From NCBI GenBank assembly GCA_963840275.1, contig CAWIYK010000006.1, forward strand, positions 62,001 to 126,000: a stretch of 64,000 nt of DNA. The letters are read 5' to 3'. The position numbers and the translations under genes are program-made. This stretch comes from Actinophytocola sp963840275. Lineage in GTDB: Bacteria > Actinomycetota > Actinomycetes > Mycobacteriales > Pseudonocardiaceae. The notes beneath the pieces were generated by a model. It had not been told where the DNA came from and made no database searches. It saw nothing but the letters and a program-made list of their open reading frames with translations. Positions 15,583-25,087 of this stretch are shown in pieces. Each line of letters begins with the position of its first letter. The first letter of the stretch is position 1.

Positions 15583-17850
15583 TCAGTGGTCGGTCGGGGT
15601 GGTCCGCTGCCGGCGCTGCTGGCGACGCATGGCCATCGCGTCCGCCTGCGTCAGCGCCCTGCCGGGCACGATCGGTCCGATCTCCGCGGTGCCGGTGGGG
15701 TCCGGGTAGCCGCTCGACAGGTGCGGCGGCACCGGGCGCTGGGGCGGCGGCGCGGGCGGCGGCGGCGCGGGCGGGCGGCCCTCCGTCCAGTTCGGACTCT
15801 GGGTCTGCGGCCGGTACTGGTCGACCCTGGTGACGGGCGCCGTCGCCGGCATCCGCTGCCAGTCGCCGGGTTGGTGCTCGCCGACCAGCACGTTCTGCGG
15901 CAGCACGACCGTCGCGGTCACGCCACCGCCGTCGGTGTGGCCCAACCGCACCGAGATCCGGTGTCGCGCGGCGAGCCGGCCGACCACGATCAGTCCCATG
16001 CTGCGCACCATCGAGCCGTCGATCGCCTCCGGCGAGGTGATGCGCTGGTTCAGCTCCTGGATCCGTTCCGGCGACAGCCCGACACCGTGGTCGCGGACCA
16101 GCACGACGACCGCGCCGGGATGCGTCGGCGTGCGCATGAACGCCACCGTGACCTGGGTCGACGGCGGGGAGAACGTGGTCGCGTTGTCGAGCAGCTCGGA
16201 CAGCAGGTGCACGACGTCCGGCACGGCGTGCCCGACCACGACGACACTCTCGCCGGCGACCCGCCGCACCACCCTGGTGTAGTGCTCCACCTCGGACAGC
16301 GCCGCGCCGACCACGTCGTCGAGCGACCGGGGCCCGGTCCGCTTGGTGATCGTCTGCGCGCCCGCGATGACCATGAGGCTGTCGTCCGTGCGGCGCATGC
16401 GGGTCGCGAGATGGTCGATGACGAACAGCTTCTGCAGCCGGTCGGTGTCGAGCTCGTCCTGCTCCCACTCGTCGAGCGCGCGCAGGATGCGTTCCGCGCA
16501 GAGCTGGTTGCGGCGCGCCAGATTGATGAAGCCGGAGTTCATGGAGCCGCGCAGCTCGGCCTGCTCGCGCACGAGCCGCGCGCACGCCTCGGCGATCGCG
16601 TCGAACGCGCGGGCCACCTCGCCGATCTCGTCGTCCGCGTCCACGTCGACGCGGGCGACGTGGATCTCGGCGATCGCCTCGACGTTGGTGAGCCGCAGCC
16701 GCTGGGTGATCTCGGGCAGCCAGTCCTCCGCGACGTGCAGCGCGGAGGTCCGCAGCCTGCGCAGCGACCGCGACATCGACCTGGCGACCGCGGTGGACAC
16801 CACCACCGCGAGCAGCACCACGAGCGCGAGCGTGCCGATGGCCACCCACGCCGACCAGAGCGCGTCGTCGTGGAAGCCGTCCACGTCGGCGATGACGCCG
16901 TCGAGCAGGTCGGTCTGCGCGACGCGCAGCAGCTTCAGCTTCTCGGTGGCGGCGGTGAACGACGCCGCCGGGTCGATCGTCAGCCGATCGGCGGTCGCCT
17001 GTTCGACTGCCGCGGTCTGGTCGGTCTGCACCTGCGAGACCGCGACGCCCTGCACGGCGTTGGCGTAGAGGGTGCGCTGCTCGTCGGAACTGTCGACCTG
17101 GAACGCGTCGAACGCCGCGCGCTGCCGCGCGAGGACGCCCGTGAAGTCCTGCAGCTTGCCGATGGTGAACTCGCCGGTGGTGACGATCGCGCCGAGCTCG
17201 GCGCGGGCCTGGCTGGCGTGCTCCTTGACGAGGAAGATGTCGCCGAGCACGCGCAGGTCGCCGGCCATCTGCGAGTTCGTGCCGGCCGGGTCGAAGATCA
17301 CCAGCACGAACAGCTTCGCGATGGTGTCGGTGTAGGTGGCACGGATGGCGCCCTCGGTGAGGCTGGCCGACGTGACCGCGTTGCGCACGAAGTCCAGGCC
17401 CCGCAAGGCGTCGTCCGCGCGGCGGACGTCGTCCGCGAGCGGGCCGGACTCGGCGACGTCGATGCCGCCGATGGCGTCGCGGTACTCGGCGGTCGCCGCG
17501 TCGACGTCGGATCTCGCGGCGTTGACCTCGTCGCCGCCGAGCTTGCGGCCCGACGCCACGAACACGGCGGTGACATCACGCTCCTGCTGCAGTGCGTCGA
17601 CGAGCCCGTTGACCTGGTGGTTGACCCGCACCAGGTCGGCCGCCTCGCCGTAGTCGGCCACCGAGGACCACGAGCTCAAGGCGCTGCTGACAGCGAGCAC
17701 CACCGCCACGAGCGTCGGCCCGACGACGACCACGACGAGCTTCCAGTGCACACGCCAGTGGCGTAAGCCGGAGAGCGTCGAGAACGCACGCCTCACGAAC
17801 CCGAGCTTCGTTTTCGCCGGCGGTAGCGCAGCGTGACTGGATGGCGACAC
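15583..17850 (-). CDS. Nitrate/nitrite-sensing (NIT) domain histidine kinase, conservon CvnA-like
   Basis: A 755-aa membrane sensor kinase from the GTG at 17850. In order: basic cytoplasmic N-terminus, transmembrane helix 1 (about 36-60), a long extracellular helical domain of the NIT type (about 65-310; starts SSVADYGEAADLVRVN), transmembrane helix 2 (about 325-350, WVAIGTLALVVLLAVVV), HAMP, a phospho-acceptor-like segment IDHLATRMRR, and a HATPase domain with N-box ELLDNATTF, G1 DHGVGL and G2 GGGVTATVVLP. A Pro-rich tail follows. In Streptomyces such kinases head conservons with roadblock, DUF742 and GTPase genes; none follows here. Instead livK starts 35 bp downstream. Longer upstream frames run into cobQ and are not credible. 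Confidence 0.86.
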   Translation of the reverse strand: MSPSSHAALPPAKTKLGFVRRAFSTLSGLRHWRVHWKLVVVVVGPTLVAVVLAVSSALSSWSSVADYGEAADLVRVNHQVNGLVDALQQERDVTAVFVASGRKLGGDEVNAARSDVDAATAEYRDAIGGIDVAESGPLADDVRRADDALRGLDFVRNAVTSASLTEGAIRATYTDTIAKLFVLVIFDPAGTNSQMAGDLRVLGDIFLVKEHASQARAELGAIVTTGEFTIGKLQDFTGVLARQRAAFDAFQVDSSDEQRTLYANAVQGVAVSQVQTDQTAAVEQATADRLTIDPAASFTAATEKLKLLRVAQTDLLDGVIADVDGFHDDALWSAWVAIGTLALVVLLAVVVSTAVARSMSRSLRRLRTSALHVAEDWLPEITQRLRLTNVEAIAEIHVARVDVDADDEIGEVARAFDAIAEACARLVREQAELRGSMNSGFINLARRNQLCAERILRALDEWEQDELDTDRLQKLFVIDHLATRMRRTDDSLMVIAGAQTITKRTGPRSLDDVVGAALSEVEHYTRVVRRVAGESVVVVGHAVPDVVHLLSELLDNATTFSPPSTQVTVAFMRTPTHPGAVVVLVRDHGVGLSPERIQELNQRITSPEAIDGSMVRSMGLIVVGRLAARHRISVRLGHTDGGGVTATVVLPQNVLVGEHQPGDWQRMPATAPVTRVDQYRPQTQSPNWTEGRPPAPPPPAPPPQRPVPPHLSSGYPDPTGTAEIGPIVPGRALTQADAMAMRRQQRRQRTTPTDH

Positions 17851-17971
17851 TCGGCGGACTATATCGACGTAGCCCGTTCGGGGGAACCGGTTGGGTGATG
17901 AATTTTCCGGATGTGACAGGTTCCGGACCGACGGCAGACGAAAGTAGGGGTGCCGAATGTCGTGATCGAGG

Positions 17972-19480
17972 CTATTTGCCCATGTCCAGAGACGTCCGCA
18001 GGACCGGTGGCCCGGGTGTCGGCCCCCGTTCGACCAGTTTCGTGAGCGCGGCGGTGTCCAAGTGGTCGGCGACCATTTGGCCGAGCAGGTCGAGCTGAGC
18101 CGAGCGGGCGTCGGCGACGCACACGTCCGGCGCCGGGGTGAACCCGGTGCGGCCGGCACGGTCGGCGGCCCACCGCAGGAACGCCCGCCGGAACCCGTCG
18201 TTGTCGAACAGCCCGTGCCAGTGCGTGCCGGCCACCGAACCGGTGAGGGCGCCCTCGTCGGACCCGTCCGGCAGCGACACCAGCCCCGGCACCGCGCACC
18301 GCGTCACCCGGCCGTGGTGGATCTCGTACCCGGACACCCGCTCGCCGAACGCGCTCCCGACCGGCCGCGCGAGGGTCTTGTCCGCCGCGAACTCGACGTC
18401 CAGGTCCAGCAGCCCGAGCCCGGCGACCTCGCCGCGACCCGACTCGACGTCGTCGACCAGCCGTCTGCCCAGCATCTGGAACCCGCCGCAGATGCCGAGG
18501 ACCGGCTTGTCGAGTGTGGCCAGCGCGGCCGCCAACCCGCGCTCCCGCAACCACGTGAGATCGTCCACTGTGGACTTGGAGCCGGGCAGCACGACGAGGT
18601 CGGCGTCCGCCAGACGGGACGGCTCGGTCACGAACCGCACCGCGACGCCCGGCTCGCACGCGAGCGCCTCGACGTCGGTCGCGTTGGAGATCCTCGGCAG
18701 GCGCACCACCGCGACCCGCAGCCACTGCTCCCCCACCGGCGGCGCCGGCCGCCCGATCACGCCGTCGGCGGTGTAGGACAACGAGTCCTCCGCGTCGAGC
18801 CACAGCTCCTCCCGCCACGGCAGCACCCCGAGCACCGGCCGTCCGGTCCGGGTCGTCAGCCAGTCGAGCCCCGGCTCGAGCAGCGACAGGTCACCGCGGA
18901 ACTTGTTGACCACGAACGCGGACAGCAGCGCCTGGTCGGCCGGGTCGAGCACGGCGAGCGTGCCGAACAGGTGCGCGAGGACGCCGCCGCGGTCGATGTC
19001 GCCGACGACGAGCACCGGCAGGTTCGCGGCCCGCGCGAGGCCGAGGTTCGCGATGTCGCGGGCCCGCAGGTTGACCTCCGCCGGCGACCCGGCGCCCTCG
19101 CACACGACGACGTCGAACTCGGCGCGCAGTCCGTCCAATGTGGACAGTATGGTGTCCTGATAGGACCGTTCCTGGTAGGACGACAGCGTGCCGACGGGTT
19201 TGCCGAGCAACACGACCTGCGAGCTGTGGTCCGAGCCGGGCTTGAGCAGCACCGGGTTGAACCGCACGCTCGGCTCCAGCCCGCACGCGAGCGCCTGCAT
19301 CGCCTGCGCCCGGCCGATCTCACCGCCCTCGACGGTCACCGCCGAGTTGTTCGACATGTTCTGCGCCTTGAACGGCGCCACCGCCACCCCCTGGCGCGCC
19401 AGCCACCGGCAGATCCCGGCGACCAGCACGCTCTTGCCGGCGTCCGAGGACGTCCCCGCGACCAGCAGCGCTCCCCGCAT
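17972..19480 (-). CDS. cobQ: Adenosylcobyric acid synthase (glutamine-hydrolysing)
   Basis: A 502-aa cytoplasmic enzyme that amidates four side chains of adenosylcobyrinic acid a,c-diamide in cobalamin synthesis. N-terminal ATPase part: P-loop GTSSDAGKSVL (about 7-17), then NMSNNSAV and EGAGSPAEVNLR. C-terminal class-I glutamine amidotransferase part: nucleophile in GICGGFQMLGRRL and histidine in YEIHHGRV. Length is normal. I start at the ATG at 19480; a GTG at 19489 is also possible. No other cobalamin gene is adjacent, and it is divergent with a hydrolase gene. Confidence 0.94.
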   Translation of the reverse strand: MRGALLVAGTSSDAGKSVLVAGICRWLARQGVAVAPFKAQNMSNNSAVTVEGGEIGRAQAMQALACGLEPSVRFNPVLLKPGSDHSSQVVLLGKPVGTLSSYQERSYQDTILSTLDGLRAEFDVVVCEGAGSPAEVNLRARDIANLGLARAANLPVLVVGDIDRGGVLAHLFGTLAVLDPADQALLSAFVVNKFRGDLSLLEPGLDWLTTRTGRPVLGVLPWREELWLDAEDSLSYTADGVIGRPAPPVGEQWLRVAVVRLPRISNATDVEALACEPGVAVRFVTEPSRLADADLVVLPGSKSTVDDLTWLRERGLAAALATLDKPVLGICGGFQMLGRRLVDDVESGRGEVAGLGLLDLDVEFAADKTLARPVGSAFGERVSGYEIHHGRVTRCAVPGLVSLPDGSDEGALTGSVAGTHWHGLFDNDGFRRAFLRWAADRAGRTGFTPAPDVCVADARSAQLDLLGQMVADHLDTAALTKLVERGPTPGPPVLRTSLDMGK

Positions 19481-19527
19481 CCGTGCCACTCCGCGCCCCC
19501 TTCGCTCCACCTGCCATCATCGCGGTC

Positions 19528-20217
19528 ATGCCCGCCACCCCCGTCACCGCCGTCCTGGTGCACAGCCCGTTCCTCGGACCGGCGAGCCTGCGGCCGCTCG
19601 CCGACGCGTTGGCCGCGCTCGGACATCCGGCGGTGCTGCTGGATTTGCGGCCGTCGGTGGTGGCGCCGCCCGTGCACCAGGTGCTGCTCGGCGCGTTCGC
19701 CGACGCCATGAGCGAGGAGCTGCTCGACGGCCCGGTCGTGCTGGTCGGGCACAGCGGTGCCGGCCCGCTGCTGCCGGCGTTCGCGGACGCGCTGGAGGAG
19801 GCGGTCACCGGGCTGGTGTTCGTCGACGCGGGGCTGCCGACGCCGGGCCGCAGCTGGCGCGACACCGTGCCGGCCGCCCTGTACTCGGAGCTGCGCGCGA
19901 TGTCGCGGGAGGGCCAGCTGCCCCGGTGGCAGCGCTGGTTCTCGCCGAACCCGCTCGACGAGCTGGTCGCCGACGAGGACCTGCGCGCGGAGATCGCCGA
20001 CGAGGCGCCGGAGGTGCCGATCGCGTTCCTGAAGGAGGAGCGCCCGGACGTCACGTGGGACGGACCGGCCGGGTACGTCCTGCTCTCCGAGCCCTACGCC
20101 GCCGACGCGGACGCGGCCGAGGCGCTCGGCTGGCCGGTACGCAGGCTGGCCACACACCACCTGGCACCGGCAACAGACCCGTCCCCGGTAGCCCAGGCCA
20201 TCCTCGAAGTCCTGTAA
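19528..20217 (+). CDS. Alpha/beta hydrolase
   Basis: A 229-aa alpha/beta-hydrolase fold protein. The nucleophile elbow is GHSGAG (Ser about residue 73) after the strand GPVVLV, and a strand with VFVDAGLP follows; the late histidine is probably in ATHHLAP near the C-terminus. No signal peptide. The ATG at 19528 gives a normal start with the strand AVLVHSPFLGP; an upstream in-frame ATG at 19483 would reach into the cobQ start. Substrate unknown. It ends at the left edge of a large palindromic repeat. Confidence 0.8.
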   Translation: MPATPVTAVLVHSPFLGPASLRPLADALAALGHPAVLLDLRPSVVAPPVHQVLLGAFADAMSEELLDGPVVLVGHSGAGPLLPAFADALEEAVTGLVFVDAGLPTPGRSWRDTVPAALYSELRAMSREGQLPRWQRWFSPNPLDELVADEDLRAEIADEAPEVPIAFLKEERPDVTWDGPAGYVLLSEPYAADADAAEALGWPVRRLATHHLAPATDPSPVAQAILEVL

Positions 20218-20342
20218 AACCGCGAGTCCCCGGTTCAGACACAGCGAGTCCCCCGTTCAGGACCACCGAGTTCCCGTTTCATGTCGATCGGCGATAGACA
20301 CGAAACGGGAACTCACTGTGTCTGAACGGGGGACTCGCGGGT
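20218..20342. repeat. Intergenic repeat B: large imperfect palindrome between convergent genes
   Basis: The interval between the hydrolase stop (20217) and the map stop (20343) is one long imperfect inverted repeat. The right arm contains TGTGTCTGAACGGGGGACTC, and the left arm two inverted versions of the same unit. An extra terminal unit, GAAACGGGAACTC, appears in both arms next to the centre (about 20288). The unit recurs as a tandem array at 57873-57953. It may serve as a bidirectional terminator; it is not coding. Confidence 0.75.
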
Positions 20343-21200
20343 TTATGGGAGGGTCAGGATTTCTGCGCCGGTGTCGGTGACCACCAGTGTGTGTTCGAAC
20401 TGCGCGGTCCAGCTCTTGTCCTTCGTGGTGACCGTCCACCCGTCGGACCAGATGTCGTAGTCGATGCCGCCCAGCGTGATCATCGGCTCGATCGTGAAGG
20501 TCATCCCCTTCTCGATCATCGTGTCCACGTTCGGCTCCTCGTAGTGCAGGATCACGAGCCCGCTGTGGAACGACCGCGCGATGCCGTGCCCGGTGAAGTC
20601 GCGCACCACGCCGTAGCCGAACCGCTTGGCGTAGGACTCGATGACGCGCCCGATCACGTTCAGCGCCCGCCCCGGCCGCACCGCCTTGATCGCCCGCATG
20701 GTCGCCTCGCGGGTGCGCTCGACGAGCAGCCGCACCTCCTCGTCGACCTCGCCCGCGAGGTACGTCGCGTTGGTGTCGCCGTGCACGCCGCCGATGTACG
20801 CGGTCACGTCGATGTTGACGATGTCCCCGTCCTCGATGCGGGTCGTGTCCGGGATGCCGTGGCAGATCACCTCGTTGAGCGACGTGCAGCACGACTTCGG
20901 GAACTGCCGGTAGCCCAGCGTCGACGGGTACGCCAAGTTGTCGAGCAGGAACTCGTGCACGACCTTGTCGATGTCGTCGGTGAGCGCGCCCGGCTTGACC
21001 GCCTTGCCACCCTCGGCGAGCGCCTGCGCGGCGATCCGCCCGGCCACCCGCATGGCCTCGATGGTCTCGTCGGTCTGCACCCACGGCTCGGTGTTGCGCA
21101 CCGGCGCCGGCTTGTCCACGTACTCGGGACGCACGATGGACGACGGGACCTGGCGGCGGGGCGACTGGACGCCGGGCTTCAGCGGAGCACGTACGGGCAT
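20343..21200 (-). CDS. map: Type I methionine aminopeptidase
   Basis: A 285-aa cytosolic metalloenzyme that removes the initiator methionine from new proteins. The metal ligands are in VNIDVTAYIGGVHGDTNATY (two Asp), TGHGIARSFH (His), FTIEPMI (Glu) and QFEHTLVV (Glu). The 40-residue N-terminal extension with prolines (PLKPG, PSSIVRPEYVDKPAPV) is the feature of the longer actinobacterial form known from Mycobacterium MetAP1c. Downstream of the penicillin-binding gene on the same strand, as in mycobacteria. Ends at repeat B. Confidence 0.95.
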   Translation of the reverse strand: MPVRAPLKPGVQSPRRQVPSSIVRPEYVDKPAPVRNTEPWVQTDETIEAMRVAGRIAAQALAEGGKAVKPGALTDDIDKVVHEFLLDNLAYPSTLGYRQFPKSCCTSLNEVICHGIPDTTRIEDGDIVNIDVTAYIGGVHGDTNATYLAGEVDEEVRLLVERTREATMRAIKAVRPGRALNVIGRVIESYAKRFGYGVVRDFTGHGIARSFHSGLVILHYEEPNVDTMIEKGMTFTIEPMITLGGIDYDIWSDGWTVTTKDKSWTAQFEHTLVVTDTGAEILTLP

Positions 21201-21220
21201 GTCCCCACCCTAGGACAGGC

Positions 21221-23022
21221 TCAACCGAGGCCGGTCAGGAACCGGGTCGCGGCCGCGACCGCCTTGCTCGACACCCCCGCGTCGGTGAGCAGCACGGCGA
21301 ACGCCAGGTCCCCTCGGTAGCCGACGAACCAACCGTGCGAGTGGGTGCCGTCGCCGAACTGGGCGGTGCCGGTCTTGCCGCGCACGTCCGGGAACGCGGC
21401 GAGCGCCGGGGTGCTCTTGGCCATCGCCAGCATCATCTCCCGCACGGCCACCAGCACCTCCGGCGACACCGGCTTCGGCTTCGTGTCGGCGGTGGTGCGC
21501 TCGGCGGGCAGGAGCGTCGGCGCCGGCATGGTGCCGGCGGCCACGGTCGACACGAGAAGCGCCATGCCGAACGGGCTCGCGACGACCTTGCCCTGCCCGA
21601 ACCCGTCCTCCGCCCGCTCCACGACCCCGGTCGCCGGCGGCACCGACCCGGTGACCGTCGTGGCGCCGGGCATCACGAAGTCGACGCCGAGGCCGAGCTG
21701 CTTCGCGGTCTCGGTCAGCTCGTTCGGCCCCATCGTGGACGCGAGCTCGGCGAAGGTGGTGTTGCACGAGAACGCGAACGCGCTCTGCAGCGTGATCACG
21801 CCCTTGTCGAACCGGCCGCTGTTGGGGATCTCCCTGCCGTCGATGGTGATCGTCGCCGGGCAGCCGACCTGCGTGGCCGCGGTGACCTTGCCGGTCGACA
21901 GCGCCGCGGTCGAGGTGACGATCTTGAACGTGGACCCCGGCGGGTAGCGGCCGGTGAGCGCGACCGGGCCCTGCGGGTCGGCGAGCGCGTTCTGCGCGAC
22001 GGCCAGCACCTCGCCGGTGGACGGCTGCATCGCGACGAGCATCGACGGCGTCGGCTCGGTCGCGAGCGCTGCCTGCGCGGCGTTCTGACCGTCGCCGAGA
22101 GCGTGACGGTCGCGGCCTTCGCCGGCTCGGCGGCCTTCGCGTACAGCTCCTCGACCTCGGCGCCGGACACGTCGGTGGTGAGCACCCGCCAGCCCGCCTT
22201 GCCGGTCACGTCGGCCTCGACGACCTTGCGGATGCCGGGCAGCACGGTCGGCGCGAACGTCTTGTCGACGGCGAGCAGCCGGGGCGCGGAGGTGAACCGC
22301 ACGCCGGGCAGGTCGTAGATCACCGGCTTCACCAGCTCGTAGTCCTGCGAGCGCAGCGCCGCCACCTGGTAGGGCTTGCCGGCCCCGGCCTTGGCGGCGC
22401 CGTCGAGGATCGCCTGCTGGGTGATCGTGTTGTCGAAGCCGTTCAGCGCGGTGGCGAGCGCACCGGCGACAGCGTTGACGTCGCCCGCCTTCTCCTTCTC
22501 CAGCAGCACGGAGATCACCTGGTTGGGCTCGAGCAGCAGTTGCCCGTCGCGGTCGAGCACTGGCGCGAGCTCCGGCTGCTGCCCCTGCACCGCGATCGAC
22601 TGGCCCTCGGCGAGCTTGGGGTGGATGACCGTCGGGCTCCAGTGGACCTTCCACGCGTCGTTCTCGGAACGCAGCTCGAGCCGGTTCTGGTAGCTCCACT
22701 CCCGGTTCGTGTCGAGGTCCCAGATGATCGTGACCGACGCCTTCGCGGTGTTCGCGCCCTCCACGACGTCGACCTTGTCGACGGTGGCCCGCACCGACTT
22801 CGGCTCCAGCGCCGCGCGCACCCGCGTCAGCACCGGCTTCGCCGAGTCCGGCGAGTCGGTCGCGTTCGCGGCGGCCGTGAGGTCGCCGCGGGCGAACGCG
22901 CGCAGGAACGCCGTCGCGACGTCGTCGGGCGCCGGGTCGGAGCCGAACAGGCCGCAGCCGGCGAGTGGGACTGTGAGGACGACGGTGAGGGCGAGGACGG
23001 CAGCGAGGCGGGAGACGCGCAC
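21221..23022 (-). pseudogene. Penicillin-binding transpeptidase lipoprotein, split by a one-base frameshift
   Basis: Class B-like D,D-transpeptidase of the cell wall, with an NTF2-like N-terminal domain. The 5' frame (start 23022) has a signal peptide with lipobox PLAGC and the N-terminal and dimerisation domains up to about residue 310. The 3' frame carries the active site: GSTFK (nucleophile), SCN and KTGTAQ. The two frames meet at about 22085-22092; adding one base there restores a single protein of 600 aa. Gene order with map, GNAT and ispG matches the mycobacterial penicillin-binding lipoprotein locus. The clean single break in otherwise intact sequence suggests a sequence error or a very recent mutation. 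Confidence 0.85.
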
Positions 23023-23043
23023 GTCGGCGAGTATGCCGGAAGA

Positions 23044-23898
23044 TCAGAACAGGACGGTGGCGTACTGACCCACCCGAGTGAACCCGATCCGCTTGTAGGA
23101 CGACTGGGCGACCACGTTGTAGGCGTTGACATACAGGCTCGCGGTCCGGCCGAGCCCACGCACGAGCCGGTCGACGACGGCGGCCGTGCCGGCCGAGCCG
23201 AGCCCGTGCCCGCGCCGGTCCGGGTGCACCCACACGCCCTGGATCTGTCCGACCGCGTTCGACAGTGCGCCGATCTCGGCCTTGAACACCACCTCGCCGC
23301 CCTCGAACCTGGCGAACGCGCGGCCGGCGGCGATCAGCTCGGCCACCCGCGCGCGGTAGCTCGCGCCGCCGTCACCCACCCGGGGGTCGACGCCGACCTC
23401 CTCGACGAACATGGCGATGGCGGCCGGCAGGTAGCGGTCCAGCTCGTCCGGACGCACCGGGCGGACCAGCGGGTCCGGCGCGATCGTGGGGACCTTGCCG
23501 GTCGACATCAGCGGCTGGTCGTCGCGCACCTCGCGGGCCGGGCCCCAGTCGAGCTCCAGCTCCGCCCACAGCCCGAGCACCTGCTCGGCCGGCCCGACCA
23601 CCGACGAGCACATCCGCCGCCTGCGCAGCGCCCGGTCGGCGAAGGCACGCAGCGCGGCCCGGTTGCCCTGCAGCGGAATGAGGTTCGAGCCGGCGAAGCA
23701 CAGCGAGTCGAGGCGGCCGCCGCGCAACCCGCGGGGCTCGCAGCCCCACAGTTCGCCGCCGAGGCGCCACGGGTCCATGCCCAGGTTCTCGATCCGGGAC
23801 GCCACCATGCAGGACGCGACGGGATCCGCCGTGAGCATCGCGCGCACGGCCAACCGGTCCCGTTCGTCGAGCAGCCGCGCTCCTGCAAGCCGCAACAC
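23044..23898 (-). CDS. GNAT acetyltransferase with N-terminal DUF4081-like domain
   Basis: A 284-aa two-domain protein. The N-terminal half (VASRIENLGMDPWRLGGELWG onward) resembles the DUF4081 domain found in actinobacterial acetyltransferases; the C-terminal half is a GNAT domain with the acetyl-CoA loop HPDRRGHGLGSAGTAAVVD (about 228-246) and the YVNAYNVVAQSSYKRIGF end. It sits between the penicillin-binding gene and the ispG region, where mycobacteria carry the corresponding gene. Acceptor unknown. Confidence 0.87.
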   Translation of the reverse strand: MLRLAGARLLDERDRLAVRAMLTADPVASCMVASRIENLGMDPWRLGGELWGCEPRGLRGGRLDSLCFAGSNLIPLQGNRAALRAFADRALRRRRMCSSVVGPAEQVLGLWAELELDWGPAREVRDDQPLMSTGKVPTIAPDPLVRPVRPDELDRYLPAAIAMFVEEVGVDPRVGDGGASYRARVAELIAAGRAFARFEGGEVVFKAEIGALSNAVGQIQGVWVHPDRRGHGLGSAGTAAVVDRLVRGLGRTASLYVNAYNVVAQSSYKRIGFTRVGQYATVLF

Positions 23899-24044
23899 AT
23901 CCTCAAGCGTGCCAGAAGAAGGGCCCTTGGGACAGACAGGGACCCGCCGACCTGGACGGTTGAAGGAAATTTGCGTCCGACCTGTCGATCCCCCGTTACC
24001 AGGTTCGACGTGATGGCAGCAGCCCTTCCCGAACGGAGCGCACG

Positions 24045-24470
24045 ATGCGGTTCATGATCCTGATCAAGTCCGACGCCGACGCCGAGGCCGGCGTCCTGTC
24101 CGACGAGGCGACGCTCGACGCCATGGCCCGGTACAACCAGGAGCTGGTGTGCGCCGGTGTCCTGCTCGCGACGGAGGGGCTGCTGCCGAGTTCGAAGGGC
24201 ATGCGGGTGCGCTTCTCCGGCACGTCGACCACGGTCGTCGCCGGCCCGTTCGCGACGCCGGAGTCGCTGGTGGCGGGCTTCTGGCTGATCGAGGTCGACA
24301 CCAGACAGGAGGCCGTCGAGTGGGTGCGGCGGGTGCCGAACCCGACCGGCGCGGCCTTCGAGATCGAGATCCGCCAGGTCGCGACGGCCGACGACTTCGG
24401 CGACCGGACGAGCCCGGAGCTGCGGGAGCAGGAGGAGTACCTGCGCGCGCAGGTGGCCGCCGACCGATGA
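24045..24470 (+). CDS. YciI/YCII-related (DGPF) family protein
   Basis: A 141-aa protein of the YCII-related alpha-beta barrel type: it opens MRFMILIKSDADAEAG and contains VVAGPFATPESLVAGFWLIEVD, where DGPF-type members carry the signature. The family is small and mostly uncharacterised; in actinobacteria members are often paired with sigma factors or reductases. A reductase-like gene follows after 56 bp. This plus-strand pair interrupts the otherwise minus-strand map-to-dxr block. Confidence 0.8.
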   Translation: MRFMILIKSDADAEAGVLSDEATLDAMARYNQELVCAGVLLATEGLLPSSKGMRVRFSGTSTTVVAGPFATPESLVAGFWLIEVDTRQEAVEWVRRVPNPTGAAFEIEIRQVATADDFGDRTSPELREQEEYLRAQVAADR

Positions 24471-24526
24471 GTTCCGCGCCTCCCGCTGGTCTACCTTTCG
24501 CGAGACAGGTAGCAGCAGGAGGACGC

Positions 24527-25087
24527 ATGGGCACACTCACGTACGGCATGAACCTGTCGGTGGACGGCTACACGGCCGGCCCCGGCGACGACCTCAGCTG
24601 GACGGCTCCGGACGACGAGCTGCACCAGTACTGGAACGACCACACGCGCTCGATCGCGTTGTCGCTGTACGGGCGCAAGCTCTACGAGCTGATGTCGGCG
24701 TACTGGCCGACCGCGGACCAGGAGCCCGACGTCACGCCGGTCACGGCCGACTACGCGCAGGTGTGGCGGGACATGCCGAAGGTCGTGTTCTCGAAGACGC
24801 TCGAGTCGGTCGGCTGGAACTCACGGCTCGAGCGCGGCGACGTGGTGGCGGTCGCCGAACGGCTCAAGGCGTCGACCGACGGCGTGCTCGAGGTCGCCGG
24901 CCCCACCCTCGCCGCACCGCTGGTCAGAGCCGGCCTGGTCGACGAGTACCGGCTGGTGTTCCACCCGTTCGCGATCGGCGGTGGCACGCCGTTCTTCCCA
25001 CCCCTCGCCCAGCTGGTCCCGCTGAGGCTGGTCGAGCACCGGACGTTCCCGGGCGGCACCGTGCTCCTGCGCTACGAGACGGTCTGA
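24527..25087 (+). CDS. Dihydrofolate reductase / RibD C-terminal family protein
   Basis: A 186-aa protein with the DHFR-like fold: GMNLSVDGYTAGPGDDLSW (N-terminal substrate region), VVFSKTLESV, GPTLAAPLVRAGLVDEY and FHPFAIGGGTPFF are characteristic of the RibD-C group of stand-alone reductases. Cofactor would be NADPH. The ATG at 24527 has AGGAGG seven bases upstream; open frame further upstream is not homologous. A second, more distant member lies at 33560-34159. Its stop is directly followed by intergenic element A. Confidence 0.85.
   Translation: MGTLTYGMNLSVDGYTAGPGDDLSWTAPDDELHQYWNDHTRSIALSLYGRKLYELMSAYWPTADQEPDVTPVTADYAQVWRDMPKVVFSKTLESVGWNSRLERGDVVAVAERLKASTDGVLEVAGPTLAAPLVRAGLVDEYRLVFHPFAIGGGTPFFPPLAQLVPLRLVEHRTFPGGTVLLRYETV

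Noticed and set aside
20257..21084. Reading frames that run out of map or glnD into the repeat B regions, giving proteins with ends such as RSDTASPPF.
   Set aside because: The in-frame extensions come from translated repeat B; the true genes end at 20343 and 57952.
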